DNA of 64,000 nucleotides from Gynurincola endophyticus (GCF_003991195.1 NZ_RCWL01000002.1:124001-188000); one strand, 5' to 3'; positions 7,185 through 17,050 are shown, counted from the stretch's first letter. Notes: generated by a model from the letters alone, not told the origin. Numbers and translations: made by a program.

Positions 7185-10121
7185 TTAGAATACATTGTAA
7201 GCGAAGCTAACATAGTATACACCGCCAATAGCCGGGTTACCTAGAGCACTTACATAGTATTTATTCAATACGTTTGATGCACCTAATTTAATAAAACTTT
7301 TAATATTAGGCAATTTATAGTTTACCTGAGCATCTACTGTTCCGTATGCATCAATCATACCAGACGCAAAGGTACTTTGCCATTGAACAGCATCCTGCCA
7401 TCTGTAGGCAATGTTAAAGCCCCAGCGAGACATTCTAATGCTTTCAGCACCTACCCCTACATTATAACGTACTTTAGGTGTGTTGAAGAAAGTAACCAAA
7501 CCCGGAGGAACATCACGTAACTGGTCACCGGATACGTTTGCTTTCAGGAAGAACGTTCCCGGGAAACGATATTCACCACCGATACCCCAACCAACAGCTT
7601 TTACGCGGTTTTCAGAGTTTTGAGGAGATGAATAGTTTTCACTGGTCAATGGGTTAACAATACTGGCACCCGGTGTAGCCATGGCTCTGCCTACAGCTGT
7701 TCTTCCGATAAAGTTTTCGTAATTACAGAAGTACAAGTAAGCATCGATCAATAAGTTATTAGTAACTAAACCGCGATAACCGATTTCGTATGAATTGGCA
7801 ATCTCAGGTTTTAACTCTTTGAAAGTAGCCTGCTTTAATAAAGTAGGGTCAACATTACCGGCAGCATAAGCACTTCTGAAAGCTGCAATACTTTCGGCAG
7901 TATATACCGGACGAGTATCGAACTCAAAGAATTGCTGGAACTGTGGCAAACCACCGATTAAACGTGCACCCGGAACGTTTAAGTTAATGTATTGATCCTG
8001 TGTAGAAGGAAAACGATAAGCCTGCTGATAGCTTAAACGGATGTTATTGTCTTTCGCTACCTGTATCAATGCAGTTACACGTGGCGTAAAGCGTCCGTCA
8101 AAGTTTTTAGATTTATCATAACGGCCGGTAGCTGTCAGTTTTAATACATCGTTGAACAATTTCTTTTGTAATTGTACATAACCACCGTATTCACCAATAT
8201 TAATCGGTCCGGTAGTATCGGCGAAAATCGTACCTCTTGAATTCAGGTGATAAATACGATAGTTTGCACCTACCAGTACATCTACAAATTTGATTTGTTC
8301 TGATAAATTGTATTGTCCTTCAAAGTGATATAAGGCTGATTTATCAGAGAATTTAGCACCGCCATCTTTAATATCAATGCTGGTGACATTAGATAATGCA
8401 TTATTAAAATCTTGTGATCCTGGTAAAAACCTTCCACCGTCTGCTTGCTGACGTGCTAATCCATGTGCAGTCTGCGGATTCATTACCGGTAAGAAAGTAC
8501 CCGGGTTAGCAGGGTTCGGAATAATTCCCAATGCTGCAGCACCATAAGTGCCGGAATATTGGCTGAACCAATCGGTGTTTCCTTTCCAGGTAGCATTTAC
8601 CCCCAAAGCGGCGGTCGTAGTGGTATAAGAATCACCGGAATTTTCCTGTGATGTATACGCCCGTAAAAACCAGTTTTTAGCTTTTACTTCAGCGCGGTAC
8701 TGCCCCATGATAAAGTTCTTTAAGAAGTAGCGGTCAGCACCCTGATAAACAGTGGTACCTTTACCCCAGTAACCTAACAATGAAGCTTCGATGCCCGGCG
8801 TTATTTTATAATACAAACCTGCATTTGCTTTAATGCTATAAGCATTGTAATCTACCAGGTTTCTTTCATCGTAACCGGTTCTGCTTACGAGCTGGTTTCC
8901 ATATAATCCTGCGTACGGATTATTGGCCACGCCGGAAGTTGCCAGTAAGAAAGGCAGATAAGATACATATGGTGCAAGGTTCGGATCACCGGCCATTGCT
9001 CCTGCAATCTGTTGTGGTGTATAGCCTGCCTGAATATAGTTATCCAGCCCTGCCAACAACATATTTCCGTTCGGTGCCCCAGATACCTGACCGCGTACTA
9101 CCTGTGCAAGGCTTTGCATACTTACAGAAGCCTCATCACCGAACACACTGATACCATCGTAGTTCGGGTCGGTCATACGGTCGCCGGATTTAATTTCACT
9201 TAAAACGTTGTTACGACTCAAATTTCTGGTGTCTTGAGCCTGCCAGTCAGCAGCTCTCATATATTGCCCGCCAACTTTTACAGCAAACTTTTCCGAAAGT
9301 TTTTTAGCCCAACGGAAAGTATAATCGTGATACATTGCCATATCACGTTGTTTGTTATCTACGTGGTTCACACCGGTTTTAGCCTGAAAGCTAAAACCCT
9401 GATACTTGAACGGGTCTTTACTGGTAATCAGAAGTGTACCGTTGGTACCACCTGAACCATATAAAGCTGAAGAAGCACCCTGTAATAATTCGGCACTTTC
9501 GATGTCAAGCTCGGTAGGCCCCAGAATCACCCCAACTGAAAAGTTCAGTGCAGGCGCCTGATTGTCCATTCCATCCGTTAACTGATTAAAGCGGAGGTTA
9601 CCGCTACCGTTAAAACCTCTGGTACTTAAAGTCGGAAAGGTAATAGATGAATAAGTCATATCCACCCCTTTCATGTTTGCCAGCCCCTGATAATAAGAAG
9701 GTGCGGCAGATGACCTTACGGCAGCAGCGTTCAAACGTTCAACAGATACGGGAGACTCAATAATTCTTTCAGCTAAACGGGAGGCAGAAACCACCACTTC
9801 CGTACCCAGGTCGGAGCCTTCTTCCAACTCAATATTCAATTCTCCGCCACCGGTATATTCAACTTCACGAGTTTGATAACCAATAGAAGAAATTACTAAT
9901 GTGAGTGGTAAAGGCTGAGTAGTGCTGATTCTGAAAACACCTTTGTCGCTGGTGTAAGTTCCCAGTCCGGTTCCCTTAATGGTAACCGAAACAGCCGGAA
10001 CTGTTGTTTTAGTTCTTTGATTGATAACGGTACCTGAGATAGTAACGTTTTGCGAGTAGACAGCAATCGTACAAAAAATAGTCAGTAAGAAAGCTGTCAT
10101 AAATTGATAGCCTTTTCTCAT
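7185..10121 (-). CDS. TonB-dependent receptor with CarboxypepD-like N-terminal domain
   Basis: A large outer-membrane transporter of about 978 residues. After a signal peptide (start MRKGYQFMTAFLL, cleavage after VYSQ) comes a carboxypeptidase-regulatory-like fold (ISGTVINQRTKT through SSIGYQTREVEY). Next is a plug domain (LSTRGFNGSGNLRFN, GASSALYGSGGTNG), then a long barrel ending in an aromatic residue (SFAYNVF). It imports a ligand with energy from TonB. No SusD partner is adjacent, so it is not a classic polysaccharide locus; siderophore, cobalamin or another small ligand is plausible. The frame extends upstream to a GTG at 10163, but ATG 10121 gives a proper signal peptide and is preferred. 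Confidence 0.92.
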   Translation of the reverse strand: MRKGYQFMTAFLLTIFCTIAVYSQNVTISGTVINQRTKTTVPAVSVTIKGTGLGTYTSDKGVFRISTTQPLPLTLVISSIGYQTREVEYTGGGELNIELEEGSDLGTEVVVSASRLAERIIESPVSVERLNAAAVRSSAAPSYYQGLANMKGVDMTYSSITFPTLSTRGFNGSGNLRFNQLTDGMDNQAPALNFSVGVILGPTELDIESAELLQGASSALYGSGGTNGTLLITSKDPFKYQGFSFQAKTGVNHVDNKQRDMAMYHDYTFRWAKKLSEKFAVKVGGQYMRAADWQAQDTRNLSRNNVLSEIKSGDRMTDPNYDGISVFGDEASVSMQSLAQVVRGQVSGAPNGNMLLAGLDNYIQAGYTPQQIAGAMAGDPNLAPYVSYLPFLLATSGVANNPYAGLYGNQLVSRTGYDERNLVDYNAYSIKANAGLYYKITPGIEASLLGYWGKGTTVYQGADRYFLKNFIMGQYRAEVKAKNWFLRAYTSQENSGDSYTTTTAALGVNATWKGNTDWFSQYSGTYGAAALGIIPNPANPGTFLPVMNPQTAHGLARQQADGGRFLPGSQDFNNALSNVTSIDIKDGGAKFSDKSALYHFEGQYNLSEQIKFVDVLVGANYRIYHLNSRGTIFADTTGPINIGEYGGYVQLQKKLFNDVLKLTATGRYDKSKNFDGRFTPRVTALIQVAKDNNIRLSYQQAYRFPSTQDQYINLNVPGARLIGGLPQFQQFFEFDTRPVYTAESIAAFRSAYAAGNVDPTLLKQATFKELKPEIANSYEIGYRGLVTNNLLIDAYLYFCNYENFIGRTAVGRAMATPGASIVNPLTSENYSSPQNSENRVKAVGWGIGGEYRFPGTFFLKANVSGDQLRDVPPGLVTFFNTPKVRYNVGVGAESIRMSRWGFNIAYRWQDAVQWQSTFASGMIDAYGTVDAQVNYKLPNIKSFIKLGASNVLNKYYVSALGNPAIGGVYYVSFAYNVF

Positions 10122-10250
10122 ATGGGCAGTTTTAGTCAATAATAATATACGTAATTTAACCACAGTTGATGAATATTGAAAATTTATTTTAATGCTATAA
10201 TATATTCTACCTATTTTCCATGAAAATGCTTGAATTTCATTACTAAGAAT

Positions 10251-10258
10251 TAATTTTG
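10251..10258 (+). promoter_or_regulatory. -7 promoter box of purC
   Basis: TAATTTTG matches TAnnTTTG and ends only 4 bases before the purC ATG, so the transcript should be leaderless or nearly so. Confidence 0.55.
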
Positions 10259-10262
10259 CCTC

Positions 10263-11198
10263 ATGAAATTATTTCAGTTCCCACATCAAACAAATTTCTA
10301 TCGCGGTAAAGTACGCGATGTATACTCTATTAATGAAAATTTATTGGTGATGATCGCATCTAACCGTATTTCGGCATTTGATGTTATCTTACCGGAACCG
10401 ATTCCTTATAAAGGACAAGTATTAAATCAGATTGCTGCTTATATGCTGAAAGCAACAGAAGATATTTGTCCGAACTGGCTACTACACTCGCCTGCTCCTC
10501 AGGTTTCTATCGGAAAAAGATGCACTCCGTTTAAAATTGAAATGGTTGTAAGAGGTAACCTTACCGGCCATGCCTGGAGAACTTATGCATCCGGAACAAG
10601 AATACTTTGCGGTGTAACCATGCCCGAGGGAATGAAAGAAAATGACTACTTCCCTACCCCAATCATTACTCCTTCTACCAAAGCTTCAGAAGGTCACGAT
10701 GAAGATATCTCTAAAGAAGAAATTATTAAACAAGGGCTGTGTACTGCCGAAGAATGGGCGCAACTTGAAAAGTATACACTGGCACTTTTTGCAAGAGGAA
10801 AAGAAATTGCTGCTAAACGCGGGCTTATTCTCGTTGATACAAAATATGAATTTGGTAAAATCGGGGATACCATCTACCTGATGGATGAGATACATACACC
10901 AGACTCATCAAGATATTTTTATGCTGAGGGGTTTGAAGACCGTCAGGCAAAAGGCGAAAGACAAAAACAGTTAAGTAAAGAATTCGTAAGAGAATGGTTG
11001 ATTGCCAATAATTTTATGGGTAAGGAAGGTCAAACCGTCCCATACATGTCTCCTGAATGGATTCAGACTATCTCAAACCGCTATATTGAGCTTTATGAGC
11101 GCGTGATCGGTGAAACTTTCAAACCGGAACCGATCAGTGATGAAGAATTAGAAGCAAAAGTGGTAAAAGCTTTAGAACAGTATCAATCATTACATTGA
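10263..11198 (+). CDS. purC: Phosphoribosylaminoimidazole-succinocarboxamide synthase
   Basis: A 311-residue SAICAR synthetase. Motifs are [11 protein letters not shown] near the N-terminus (nucleotide-binding loop), [19 protein letters not shown], and [14 protein letters not shown]. Further on are the ATP/metal segment [11 protein letters not shown] and [11 protein letters not shown]. It joins aspartate to CAIR using ATP in de novo purine synthesis in the cytosol. The length fits the longer PurC form seen in Bacteroidota. It is a single-gene unit with its own promoter and a strong terminator at 11261-11295. purE, the preceding pathway step, is at the left edge of the window and not linked in an operon. 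Confidence 0.96.
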   Translation: MKLFQFPHQTNFYRGKVRDVYSINENLLVMIASNRISAFDVILPEPIPYKGQVLNQIAAYMLKATEDICPNWLLHSPAPQVSIGKRCTPFKIEMVVRGNLTGHAWRTYASGTRILCGVTMPEGMKENDYFPTPIITPSTKASEGHDEDISKEEIIKQGLCTAEEWAQLEKYTLALFARGKEIAAKRGLILVDTKYEFGKIGDTIYLMDEIHTPDSSRYFYAEGFEDRQAKGERQKQLSKEFVREWLIANNFMGKEGQTVPYMSPEWIQTISNRYIELYERVIGETFKPEPISDEELEAKVVKALEQYQSLH

Positions 11199-11260
11199 TA
11201 TTACTGCGCAATATCACTGTAGTTCAACTTACAGTAAACTTTTACTGATATAACTTACTA

Positions 11261-11295
11261 AAAGGCTTCTCAGAACTTTTCTGAGAGCCTTTTTT
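11261..11295 (+). terminator. Rho-independent terminator after purC
   Basis: AAGGCTTCTCAGA pairs with TCTGAGAGCCTT around a short ACTTT loop, then a T-run follows. It lies about 60 bases past the purC stop. Confidence 0.88.
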
Positions 11296-11332
11296 ATTGT
11301 ATATTCATAATATCTAATACGAATCAAACGAC

Positions 11333-12424
11333 ATGAAAAAATACATGTTTTTATGCATTTGCTTGCCGGTAAGTATTGCATTAACAGCACAACAAAAGTT
11401 ATGGGTAGGCTCCTATACACAAGAATCACCCTTCGGGATACATTTGCTTCAGTTTAACGCAAACGATGCTTCTTTAAAGATTGTAGACAGCGTGGCAATA
11501 CCGCAGGCTTCTTTTTTAACTTACAGTAAAAAAGAAATTTTATATGCTGTTGAAGAAAACACAGAAGGGAAAGTGCATGCCATCAGAAAAAATGCAGATA
11601 ATCGTTTCGAAATATTTTCTACACAAACGACCAATGGAAAACACCCCTGTTACATTAGTTTAGACAAAACAGAACAATGGCTGACTGTTGGTAATTATAG
11701 TTCAGGAAACCTTACGCTCTATAAAATCAAGGACGATGGTAGTATCAGCGACCCCGTATCTACGCTGCAACATACCGGAAAAAGTACGAATAAAGAACGT
11801 CAGGAAGCAGCACATGTGCATTCTACGGTATTTACTCCCGACAACAAATTTTTATTGGTTCCCGACCTGGGTATCGACACTGTAAAAGTGTACACTTTTA
11901 ACGAAAAAACCGGAGAACTACTACCTGACTATTCAAAAAATATACCCTTTGCGCAAGGAGGCGGGCCAAGACATATCGCTTTCCATCCGAATGGAAAGTG
12001 GTTGTATATCTTAGGAGAACTAAACGGAATGGTGGATGTTTATCATTATACCAATCCAGCGTTTCAATATATTGAAAGTGTAAGTGCATTACCCAACGGA
12101 TTTCAAGGCCGGTTTACAGCAGCGGATATTCATGTCAGCCATGACGGAAAACATTTGTATGCCACGCTTCGCGACCAGTTAAACAGTATTACACTGTTTG
12201 AAATTCAGCATAACGGAAGTATTAAACAAAAAAATATCCATGCAACCGGAGGAAAAACTCCCCGTAATTTCTTTATCAGTAAAGATGATAACTGGTTAAT
12301 GATAGAGAATCAGAACAGCAATAAAATTGTTGTTTTTAAGCGGGATAAAAAATCAGGAGAAATTGAGTATTACAATCATCTGGAAAATATCATTCAGCCG
12401 GTGTGTATGATTCATAAAGATTAG
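11333..12424 (+). CDS. Secreted lactonase-family beta-propeller (6-phosphogluconolactonase-like)
   Basis: A 363-residue protein with an N-terminal signal peptide (MKKYMFLCICLPVSIALTAQQ), so exported. The body shows seven-bladed propeller repeats typical of the Lactonase family (PF10282): LWVGSYTQESPFGIH, HPCYISLDKTEQWLTVGNYSSGNLTLY in two pieces, AHVHSTVFTPDNKFLLVPDLG, GGGPRHIAFHPNGKWLYI, and TPRNFFISKDDNWLMIENQ. Cytosolic homologues hydrolyse 6-phosphogluconolactone. Exported members often act on unknown lactones or sugar derivatives, so the substrate here is open. It forms a single-gene unit between the purC terminator and a repeat-rich intergenic region. Confidence 0.88.
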   Translation: MKKYMFLCICLPVSIALTAQQKLWVGSYTQESPFGIHLLQFNANDASLKIVDSVAIPQASFLTYSKKEILYAVEENTEGKVHAIRKNADNRFEIFSTQTTNGKHPCYISLDKTEQWLTVGNYSSGNLTLYKIKDDGSISDPVSTLQHTGKSTNKERQEAAHVHSTVFTPDNKFLLVPDLGIDTVKVYTFNEKTGELLPDYSKNIPFAQGGGPRHIAFHPNGKWLYILGELNGMVDVYHYTNPAFQYIESVSALPNGFQGRFTAADIHVSHDGKHLYATLRDQLNSITLFEIQHNGSIKQKNIHATGGKTPRNFFISKDDNWLMIENQNSNKIVVFKRDKKSGEIEYYNHLENIIQPVCMIHKD

Positions 12425-12461
12425 AAAAGAAAATTCTTAATTCCTTTAATAAGAAAGAGTT

Positions 12462-12600
12462 AAGGCGATTGAGAATTGAGAGTTAAGAATTAAAAACGGT
12501 TACGCAGTTTTGAGTTTAACACAATTTGCAGTGTTCAATTACAAAGAATTAGTATACACTTTCCATTCTCAATTCTTCATTCTCAATTTTCAATTTCCAA
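12462..12600. repeat. Dispersed degenerate intergenic repeat, copy A, with inverted flanks
   Basis: Bases 12493-12546 align almost end to end with 45995-46049 (shared words AAAACGG, TACGCAG or TATGCAG, GTGTTCA, TTACAAAG). The left flank GATTGAGAATTGAGAG is echoed in inverted form at 12565-12598. It lies between the convergent lactonase and trhO genes, so it could also fold at the 3' ends of both mRNAs. Confidence 0.7.
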
Positions 12601-12615
12601 CATAAAGCCTCTTAC

Positions 12616-12646
12616 TAATAAGATACGAAAAATTACCGGATTTACC
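12616..12646. repeat. Short dispersed repeat (TAATAAGATACGAAAA type)
   Basis: TAATAAGATACGAAAA followed by a CCGGAT-containing AT-rich tail matches 39616-39647 nearly base for base, 27 kb away behind the second amidase. It is probably another module of the dispersed repeat family. Confidence 0.6.
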
Positions 12647-12677
12647 AAATATTATATCGATACGCTTACACACTTAC

Positions 12678-13724
12678 TTAGTGTAAGTCACCAGGTTGAA
12701 TTTTGGGTCTGAGTCTGGCTTTTGATTTATTAAAAATATTTCTTCCTTTATCAATGCCTTTACGTTTTTCTTTCTGCTCTTCTTCTGACAAATGAATGAA
12801 TTCGAAACATTCCGTACTACAGGTTCCTTCAAATTTTTCAGCACATTCTTTACATTGAATAAATAATAAGTGACAGGCGTCATTTAAACAATTGGTATGC
12901 GTATCACATGGTTTTCCGCATTGATGGCATTTTGAGATGATATCTTCAGTAATCCGCTCGCCTAAACGATTATCAAATACAAAATTTTTACCAATGAATT
13001 TACTTTCCAGGCCAGCATCTTTCACCTGACGCGCGTAGTTGATAATACCACCTTCCAGATGATACACATTATCAAAACCTGCATGTAACATATAAGCACT
13101 GGCTTTTTCACAACGAATGCCCCCTGTGCAGTACATGATAATGTTTTTGTCTTTCTGGTCTTTCAGCATATCAACAGCCATCGGCAGCTGGTCTCTGAAA
13201 GTATCACTGGGAACTTCCAATGCATTTACAAAGTGCCCTACCTCGTATTCGTAGTGATTGCGCATGTCAATTACTATCGTATCCGGATCCTGTAAAAACT
13301 CATTCATCTGCTCGGCATTCACATACTTTCCTTTCTGTTCCATATTGAACGAAGGATCTTCAATTCCGTCAGCTACGATTTTTTCTCTTACTTTAATTTT
13401 TAATACCCAGAATGATTTACCATCGTCATCAACGGCTATGTTCAACCGCAGATTATTCAACGGTGCTATACTATATAAAAAATTCTTAAATGCCTCGAAG
13501 TTCGTTTCAGGAACACTGATTTGAGCATTTATACCTTCATTAGCCACATAAATGCGCCCGAATACCTTTAACTCATATAAGTGTTTATAGAGGTCATCTC
13601 TGAATTGATGAGGATCTGCGATAGGAAAATAATGATAAAATGAGATCGTTTTTCGCGGAGTCGTTTCTTGAAATAACTTTTCTTTGAGTTCCTTTTGAGA
13701 AACCCGATTGTGTAAAATTGCCAT
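12678..13724 (-). CDS. trhO: tRNA uridine(34) hydroxylase TrhO (rhodanese family)
   Basis: A 348-residue YceA/TrhO protein. The N-terminal part ([21 protein letters not shown]) is the ferredoxin-like acyl-phosphatase-type domain. A rhodanese domain spans about 130-235 with catalytic Cys199 in [10 protein letters not shown] Cys-rich C-terminal region (about 266-306, CHQCGKPC and CKEC motifs) probably binds zinc. TrhO makes 5-hydroxyuridine at tRNA position 34. The start ATG is 8 bases from a near-palindrome at 13732-13768, with a TATCTTTG promoter just before that, so the mRNA begins with this structure. Confidence 0.95.
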   Translation of the reverse strand: MAILHNRVSQKELKEKLFQETTPRKTISFYHYFPIADPHQFRDDLYKHLYELKVFGRIYVANEGINAQISVPETNFEAFKNFLYSIAPLNNLRLNIAVDDDGKSFWVLKIKVREKIVADGIEDPSFNMEQKGKYVNAEQMNEFLQDPDTIVIDMRNHYEYEVGHFVNALEVPSDTFRDQLPMAVDMLKDQKDKNIIMYCTGGIRCEKASAYMLHAGFDNVYHLEGGIINYARQVKDAGLESKFIGKNFVFDNRLGERITEDIISKCHQCGKPCDTHTNCLNDACHLLFIQCKECAEKFEGTCSTECFEFIHLSEEEQKEKRKGIDKGRNIFNKSKARLRPKIQPGDLH

Positions 13725-13731
13725 AAACTTT

Positions 13732-13768
13732 AAAATTTTGCGACCGTATGCCTGACGGTCAAAATTTT
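13732..13768 (-). promoter_or_regulatory. Inverted repeat in the trhO 5' leader
   Basis: AAAATTTT-GC-GACCGT, a 7-base spacer, then ACGGTC-AAAATTTT. It lies between the predicted promoter (13778-13785) and the start codon (13724). It could be an operator or an mRNA hairpin that masks the start region. Confidence 0.55.
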
Positions 13769-13777
13769 GAACCGATG

Positions 13778-13785
13778 CAAAGATA
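13778..13785 (-). promoter_or_regulatory. -7 promoter box of trhO
   Basis: TATCTTTG on the minus strand, an exact TAnnTTTG match, 53 bases upstream of the ATG. Confidence 0.65.
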
Positions 13786-14250
13786 CAACAAACAGTAATT
13801 TAAAGAGATGATTTTCGTCAGCACAATAGTGTGAAGAAGTCGATCATTGAGAATTGAAAACGGCTACGCAATATTTGAATCAAGAACGGGTGATCAAACC
13901 GATTACTTACTTCTCCACTCGATTTCTAAGGTGTGCATAAAAAAAGGGGTCTGATAGAAATCAGTCCCCACTTTTAAATCCAATATCCTATGAAAAACCA
14001 ATATAGTAATTACAAAGCAGATGCCACGAATGACGTATCTACTTGAAATTCACTGAATATCGATTTCACTTTTATTTTTTAGATGCTTTAAATAAAAGCA
14101 TTGTCTGAGGTCAATAAAAGAGTCTTTTTCTCTTGACAAATTAGGATGAAACGAAACTATTACCTATCCAGCATATTGGTACTTAATAAGTTGCGAACAA
14201 AACTGTGTTGATAAAAGTCCCCAAATAAATACCTCGGCTTATATTTTTGT
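13786..14250. other. Gene-free region with repeat copy B and short hairpins
   Basis: No convincing gene is seen in these 465 bases. From 13851 the sequence ATTGAGAATTGAAAACGG with CTACGCA matches repeat copies A and C but decays after about 30 bases. A terminator lies at 13939-13969. Weak stems lie near 14083-14101 (ATGCTTT/AAAGCAT) and 14117-14135 (AAGAG/CTCTT). An 18-codon plus-strand frame at 13990 is too short to call. The minus-strand part between the 14251 stop and the terminator could be a long 3' UTR or a small RNA. Confidence 0.5.
13939..13969 (-). terminator. Rho-independent terminator far downstream of the acylase operon
   Basis: GGGGACTGAT and ATCAGACCCC pair (one mismatch) around a 4-base loop, followed by seven T residues on the minus strand. 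No gene ends within 280 bases upstream, so it ends either the acylase operon after a long 3' UTR or a separate small transcript. Confidence 0.75.
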
Positions 14251-14598
14251 TTAGTTCAGCATGCGTCTGAAATAGGAGCCCGTCAGAGCTGCGGTTCCAC
14301 CCACTATTCCTCCGATTAAAGCGGCTATAACCAGTAAACCGAAACCTTCTCCATCCAACGGAAAAAGATTGGCCATTTTCGTACTTAAAAGGCTTTTGTT
14401 TTGCCAGTTTAAATAAAAACTCACAACAGTCCACAAAAAAAATATACCCACAAAACCTGCTGAAAATGCTTTAAAAGGAGTTTGGTGGATACAAGCCGCC
14501 ACTACAAAGGCAGCGATAGCAATAGCATACCAGGGCAAGTACAATGACAATGCAAATGCCAGTAAACAGGTAAGCAATAATGCTACTATATATTTCAT
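14251..14598 (-). CDS. Small multi-pass membrane protein, unknown function
   Basis: A 115-residue hydrophobic protein with about four membrane segments (roughly residues 2-20, 24-36, 46-62 and 85-105). The last contains the glycine-rich stretch LIGGIVGGTAALTG. There are no catalytic motifs. It starts 7 bases after the stop of the penicillin-acylase gene, so the two are very likely co-transcribed, and it might anchor or assist that enzyme. I cannot assign a family. The ATG at 14598 is the only plausible start. Confidence 0.72.
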   Translation of the reverse strand: MKYIVALLLTCLLAFALSLYLPWYAIAIAAFVVAACIHQTPFKAFSAGFVGIFFLWTVVSFYLNWQNKSLLSTKMANLFPLDGEGFGLLVIAALIGGIVGGTAALTGSYFRRMLN

Positions 14599-14605
14599 AT
14601 ACTAA

Positions 14606-17050
14606 TTATTTAGAGAAGGTTTGTTTAAATTTAACTGCCGGATGGGTGCCATCGGCTTCTTTCAAAAACAACAATTTGTAATATCTGCCTGCAGCCCAGT
14701 CATTAATAAACTGGTCATAGAACTTACTACCGGGGTTACCTACCTGTCCACCCGGATATATTCCATAAGCTTCAACAGGATCTGTCATATGTACTATCAT
14801 TCTCCAGCTAGGCCCATGATTTCCACTCACCGCATTGATAATGTGTACACCTCCGCCGGTATACAATTTATTATACGAGAATACGGGAAGTTTCAACAAG
14901 TGATTTACACTGGCATTATTGTATTGATACCAGGCTAATGAACCTTTATTTTCATTTTCCATTTTCTCCAGTACTTCAGTTGTTTCAATAAAAGCCCGGG
15001 TAACGATATCGCTCAATCCTTCTTTCACTTCAGTAGTGATATCATCTAAAAATAGATAGTTGGTATCTTTGAGGATAGCTTCAATATGAATATTTTCATA
15101 AGGCATTCTTTTCGGATCCGGAACTTTTGCCAGTTCATCGGCATAAGTCAGTTCTCTGAATTTTTTTGCCCAGATAGTAAAGATGGTAGCACCTTTTTCT
15201 TCGGGATCATTCTTGCGGTTCCATATTCTGATCATTTCAAAATACTTCCATCCTTTTTCATCAAGATAATCACGATTCAAATGATTGATCAGCACAGGAA
15301 CAGCCAGTTCTGCATAGTAGTTGTAATTCTGATTTTGCAGATACATCATATCCTCTACCGTTACTCCGTTCATATCGCTCAGGTAGAAATTGATAATTTT
15401 TCCTCTGTACGGAGGATGATCGCCGCCCAGATAATAAGGATAAGTAGTGTCAGTAGGATACTGATTGGCTGAACTTACAAATCCGCGTGCAGGATTTTTC
15501 TGATGAGGGTTCTGCGTTTCAGGAATCATCCCTCTCCACTCATAAGTAGAATCTTTTCCATCCATTAAAAAATCACCCTGGCGTCTCCATTTAGCAGGAT
15601 ATTCTCCTTGTTGCCAGATAGCAATATCATTTGTTGCTGATGCAAATACAAAATTCTGCACAGGTGTTTTAAAGTTTCTGATAGCAGTCAGGTATTCATC
15701 ATAATTTTTTGCACGGTTCAGCATATAGAAGGCTTTTAACTCATTACTCGGATCGTGTGCTTTCCATCTTACTGCATACTCAGCATATACTTTATCTTTC
15801 GCACCCTGGAATAATTGTCGTGCTACCGGACCAAAATGCGTATAATCAACGGTATCGATATATACCTGGCCGTTTTTACCTGTAATTTTTTCAGGACGCT
15901 GGGTTGTATTCCGCAGCTCGCCGTTGTACCAATACTTTTGACGGGTCTGATCTTCAAAATGAATTTTGTAATAATCGCGTACGTCTCTGCTACCATTGGT
16001 AACGCCCCATGAAATAGAATCATTAAAACCGATAATCACACCGGGTGCTCCGGGGAAACTGACGCCATATACATTTTGTTGCGGCGTTTTAATCTGTATT
16101 TCAAACCAGAGTGCGGGAAGGTTCATTCCCAGGTGAGGGTCATCACAAAGAATCGGTTTTCCACTGGCAGTACGTGAACCACTTACCGCCCAGTTATTAG
16201 AACCATTTCCGGGATGTGGCTCAGTCATCTCTTTTTCCAGCAATACGCCCCATGCATGCGTACTATCATGAATATGTGCAGGAACACTTAAATCAATGGG
16301 CGACTTTTCAAAAAAAGTTCCTTTAGGAATAATCGGATCGAGAGAGTCACTCGTAACAGGATACATTTTTTCAAACATATCCGGGCCCAGTGTTTTTAAG
16401 AGATTAGTGTATTCAATATCGTTATCTCTAGCAGTTAAATCGTAAGAGATCATTTTCAGAAAAATGGCCGACTTCAGATTAGTCCATTTTTCAGGAGTAT
16501 AATTCAATAATTTATATTCTAAAGGCAGGTCTTTCCATTGCAGATGCTGTACATAAGCATTAAACCCTGCAGTATAATTATCGAGCATTAACTTAGAGGC
16601 AGGATCACTTTCCATTTCTTTGAGGGCCTGTTCAGCAGCGTATACCATTCCCAGTCTACGCATTCCGAGGTCAACTTTCAGATAAAGGCTATCGTTTCCG
16701 AAGCCAAGAATTTCAGACAATCTACCTGATGCGGCATAGATTTGAAACTCCATTTGCCATAATCTGAACTGTGCATGTAAATATCCCTGAACAAAATAAG
16801 CATCTTCATCATGCTCTGCAAAAATATGTGGCACCATTCTCTCATCCAGTAATACTTCCACCTTTCCGTTTAAGTGATTAAACTGATAAGTGTTTGACCA
16901 ATCTTTATCGTAAGATTCAGCATTCTGCCAGAAACCATGTTGCGGACTTAACAGTTTTCCCAATGCAGGAATTGCCCCCCAAGGCCTGTCTAATGCGTAA
17001 ATCAATGCTGCTAAAACCAATGCAGAAATTGAAAAAGAAATCCATTTCAT
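14606..17050 (-). CDS. Penicillin acylase family Ntn-hydrolase
   Basis: An 814-residue precursor. An N-terminal hydrophobic segment (residues about 3-20) should export it to the periplasm. The alpha part includes VQGYLHAQFRLWQMEF. The nucleophile is Ser284 at the start of SNNWAVSGSRTASGKP, where self-cleavage exposes it, followed by DDPHLGMNLPALWFE. These are family hallmarks. Members hydrolyse amides such as penicillin G, acyl-homoserine lactones or N-acyl amino acids. The substrate cannot be read from sequence, and quorum quenching is only a possibility. It is the first gene of a two-gene unit with the small membrane protein downstream. A TATTTTTG box lies at 17124-17131. Confidence 0.93.
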   Translation of the reverse strand: MKWISFSISALVLAALIYALDRPWGAIPALGKLLSPQHGFWQNAESYDKDWSNTYQFNHLNGKVEVLLDERMVPHIFAEHDEDAYFVQGYLHAQFRLWQMEFQIYAASGRLSEILGFGNDSLYLKVDLGMRRLGMVYAAEQALKEMESDPASKLMLDNYTAGFNAYVQHLQWKDLPLEYKLLNYTPEKWTNLKSAIFLKMISYDLTARDNDIEYTNLLKTLGPDMFEKMYPVTSDSLDPIIPKGTFFEKSPIDLSVPAHIHDSTHAWGVLLEKEMTEPHPGNGSNNWAVSGSRTASGKPILCDDPHLGMNLPALWFEIQIKTPQQNVYGVSFPGAPGVIIGFNDSISWGVTNGSRDVRDYYKIHFEDQTRQKYWYNGELRNTTQRPEKITGKNGQVYIDTVDYTHFGPVARQLFQGAKDKVYAEYAVRWKAHDPSNELKAFYMLNRAKNYDEYLTAIRNFKTPVQNFVFASATNDIAIWQQGEYPAKWRRQGDFLMDGKDSTYEWRGMIPETQNPHQKNPARGFVSSANQYPTDTTYPYYLGGDHPPYRGKIINFYLSDMNGVTVEDMMYLQNQNYNYYAELAVPVLINHLNRDYLDEKGWKYFEMIRIWNRKNDPEEKGATIFTIWAKKFRELTYADELAKVPDPKRMPYENIHIEAILKDTNYLFLDDITTEVKEGLSDIVTRAFIETTEVLEKMENENKGSLAWYQYNNASVNHLLKLPVFSYNKLYTGGGVHIINAVSGNHGPSWRMIVHMTDPVEAYGIYPGGQVGNPGSKFYDQFINDWAAGRYYKLLFLKEADGTHPAVKFKQTFSK

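Noticed and set aside
7147-10163. Polysaccharide utilisation locus around the TonB receptor
   Set aside because: No SusD-like lipoprotein or glycoside hydrolase is adjacent.
13990-14046. 18-codon plus-strand frame starting MKNQYSNYK
   Set aside because: Very short, no membrane segment or motif, no promoter or terminator that fits the plus strand.
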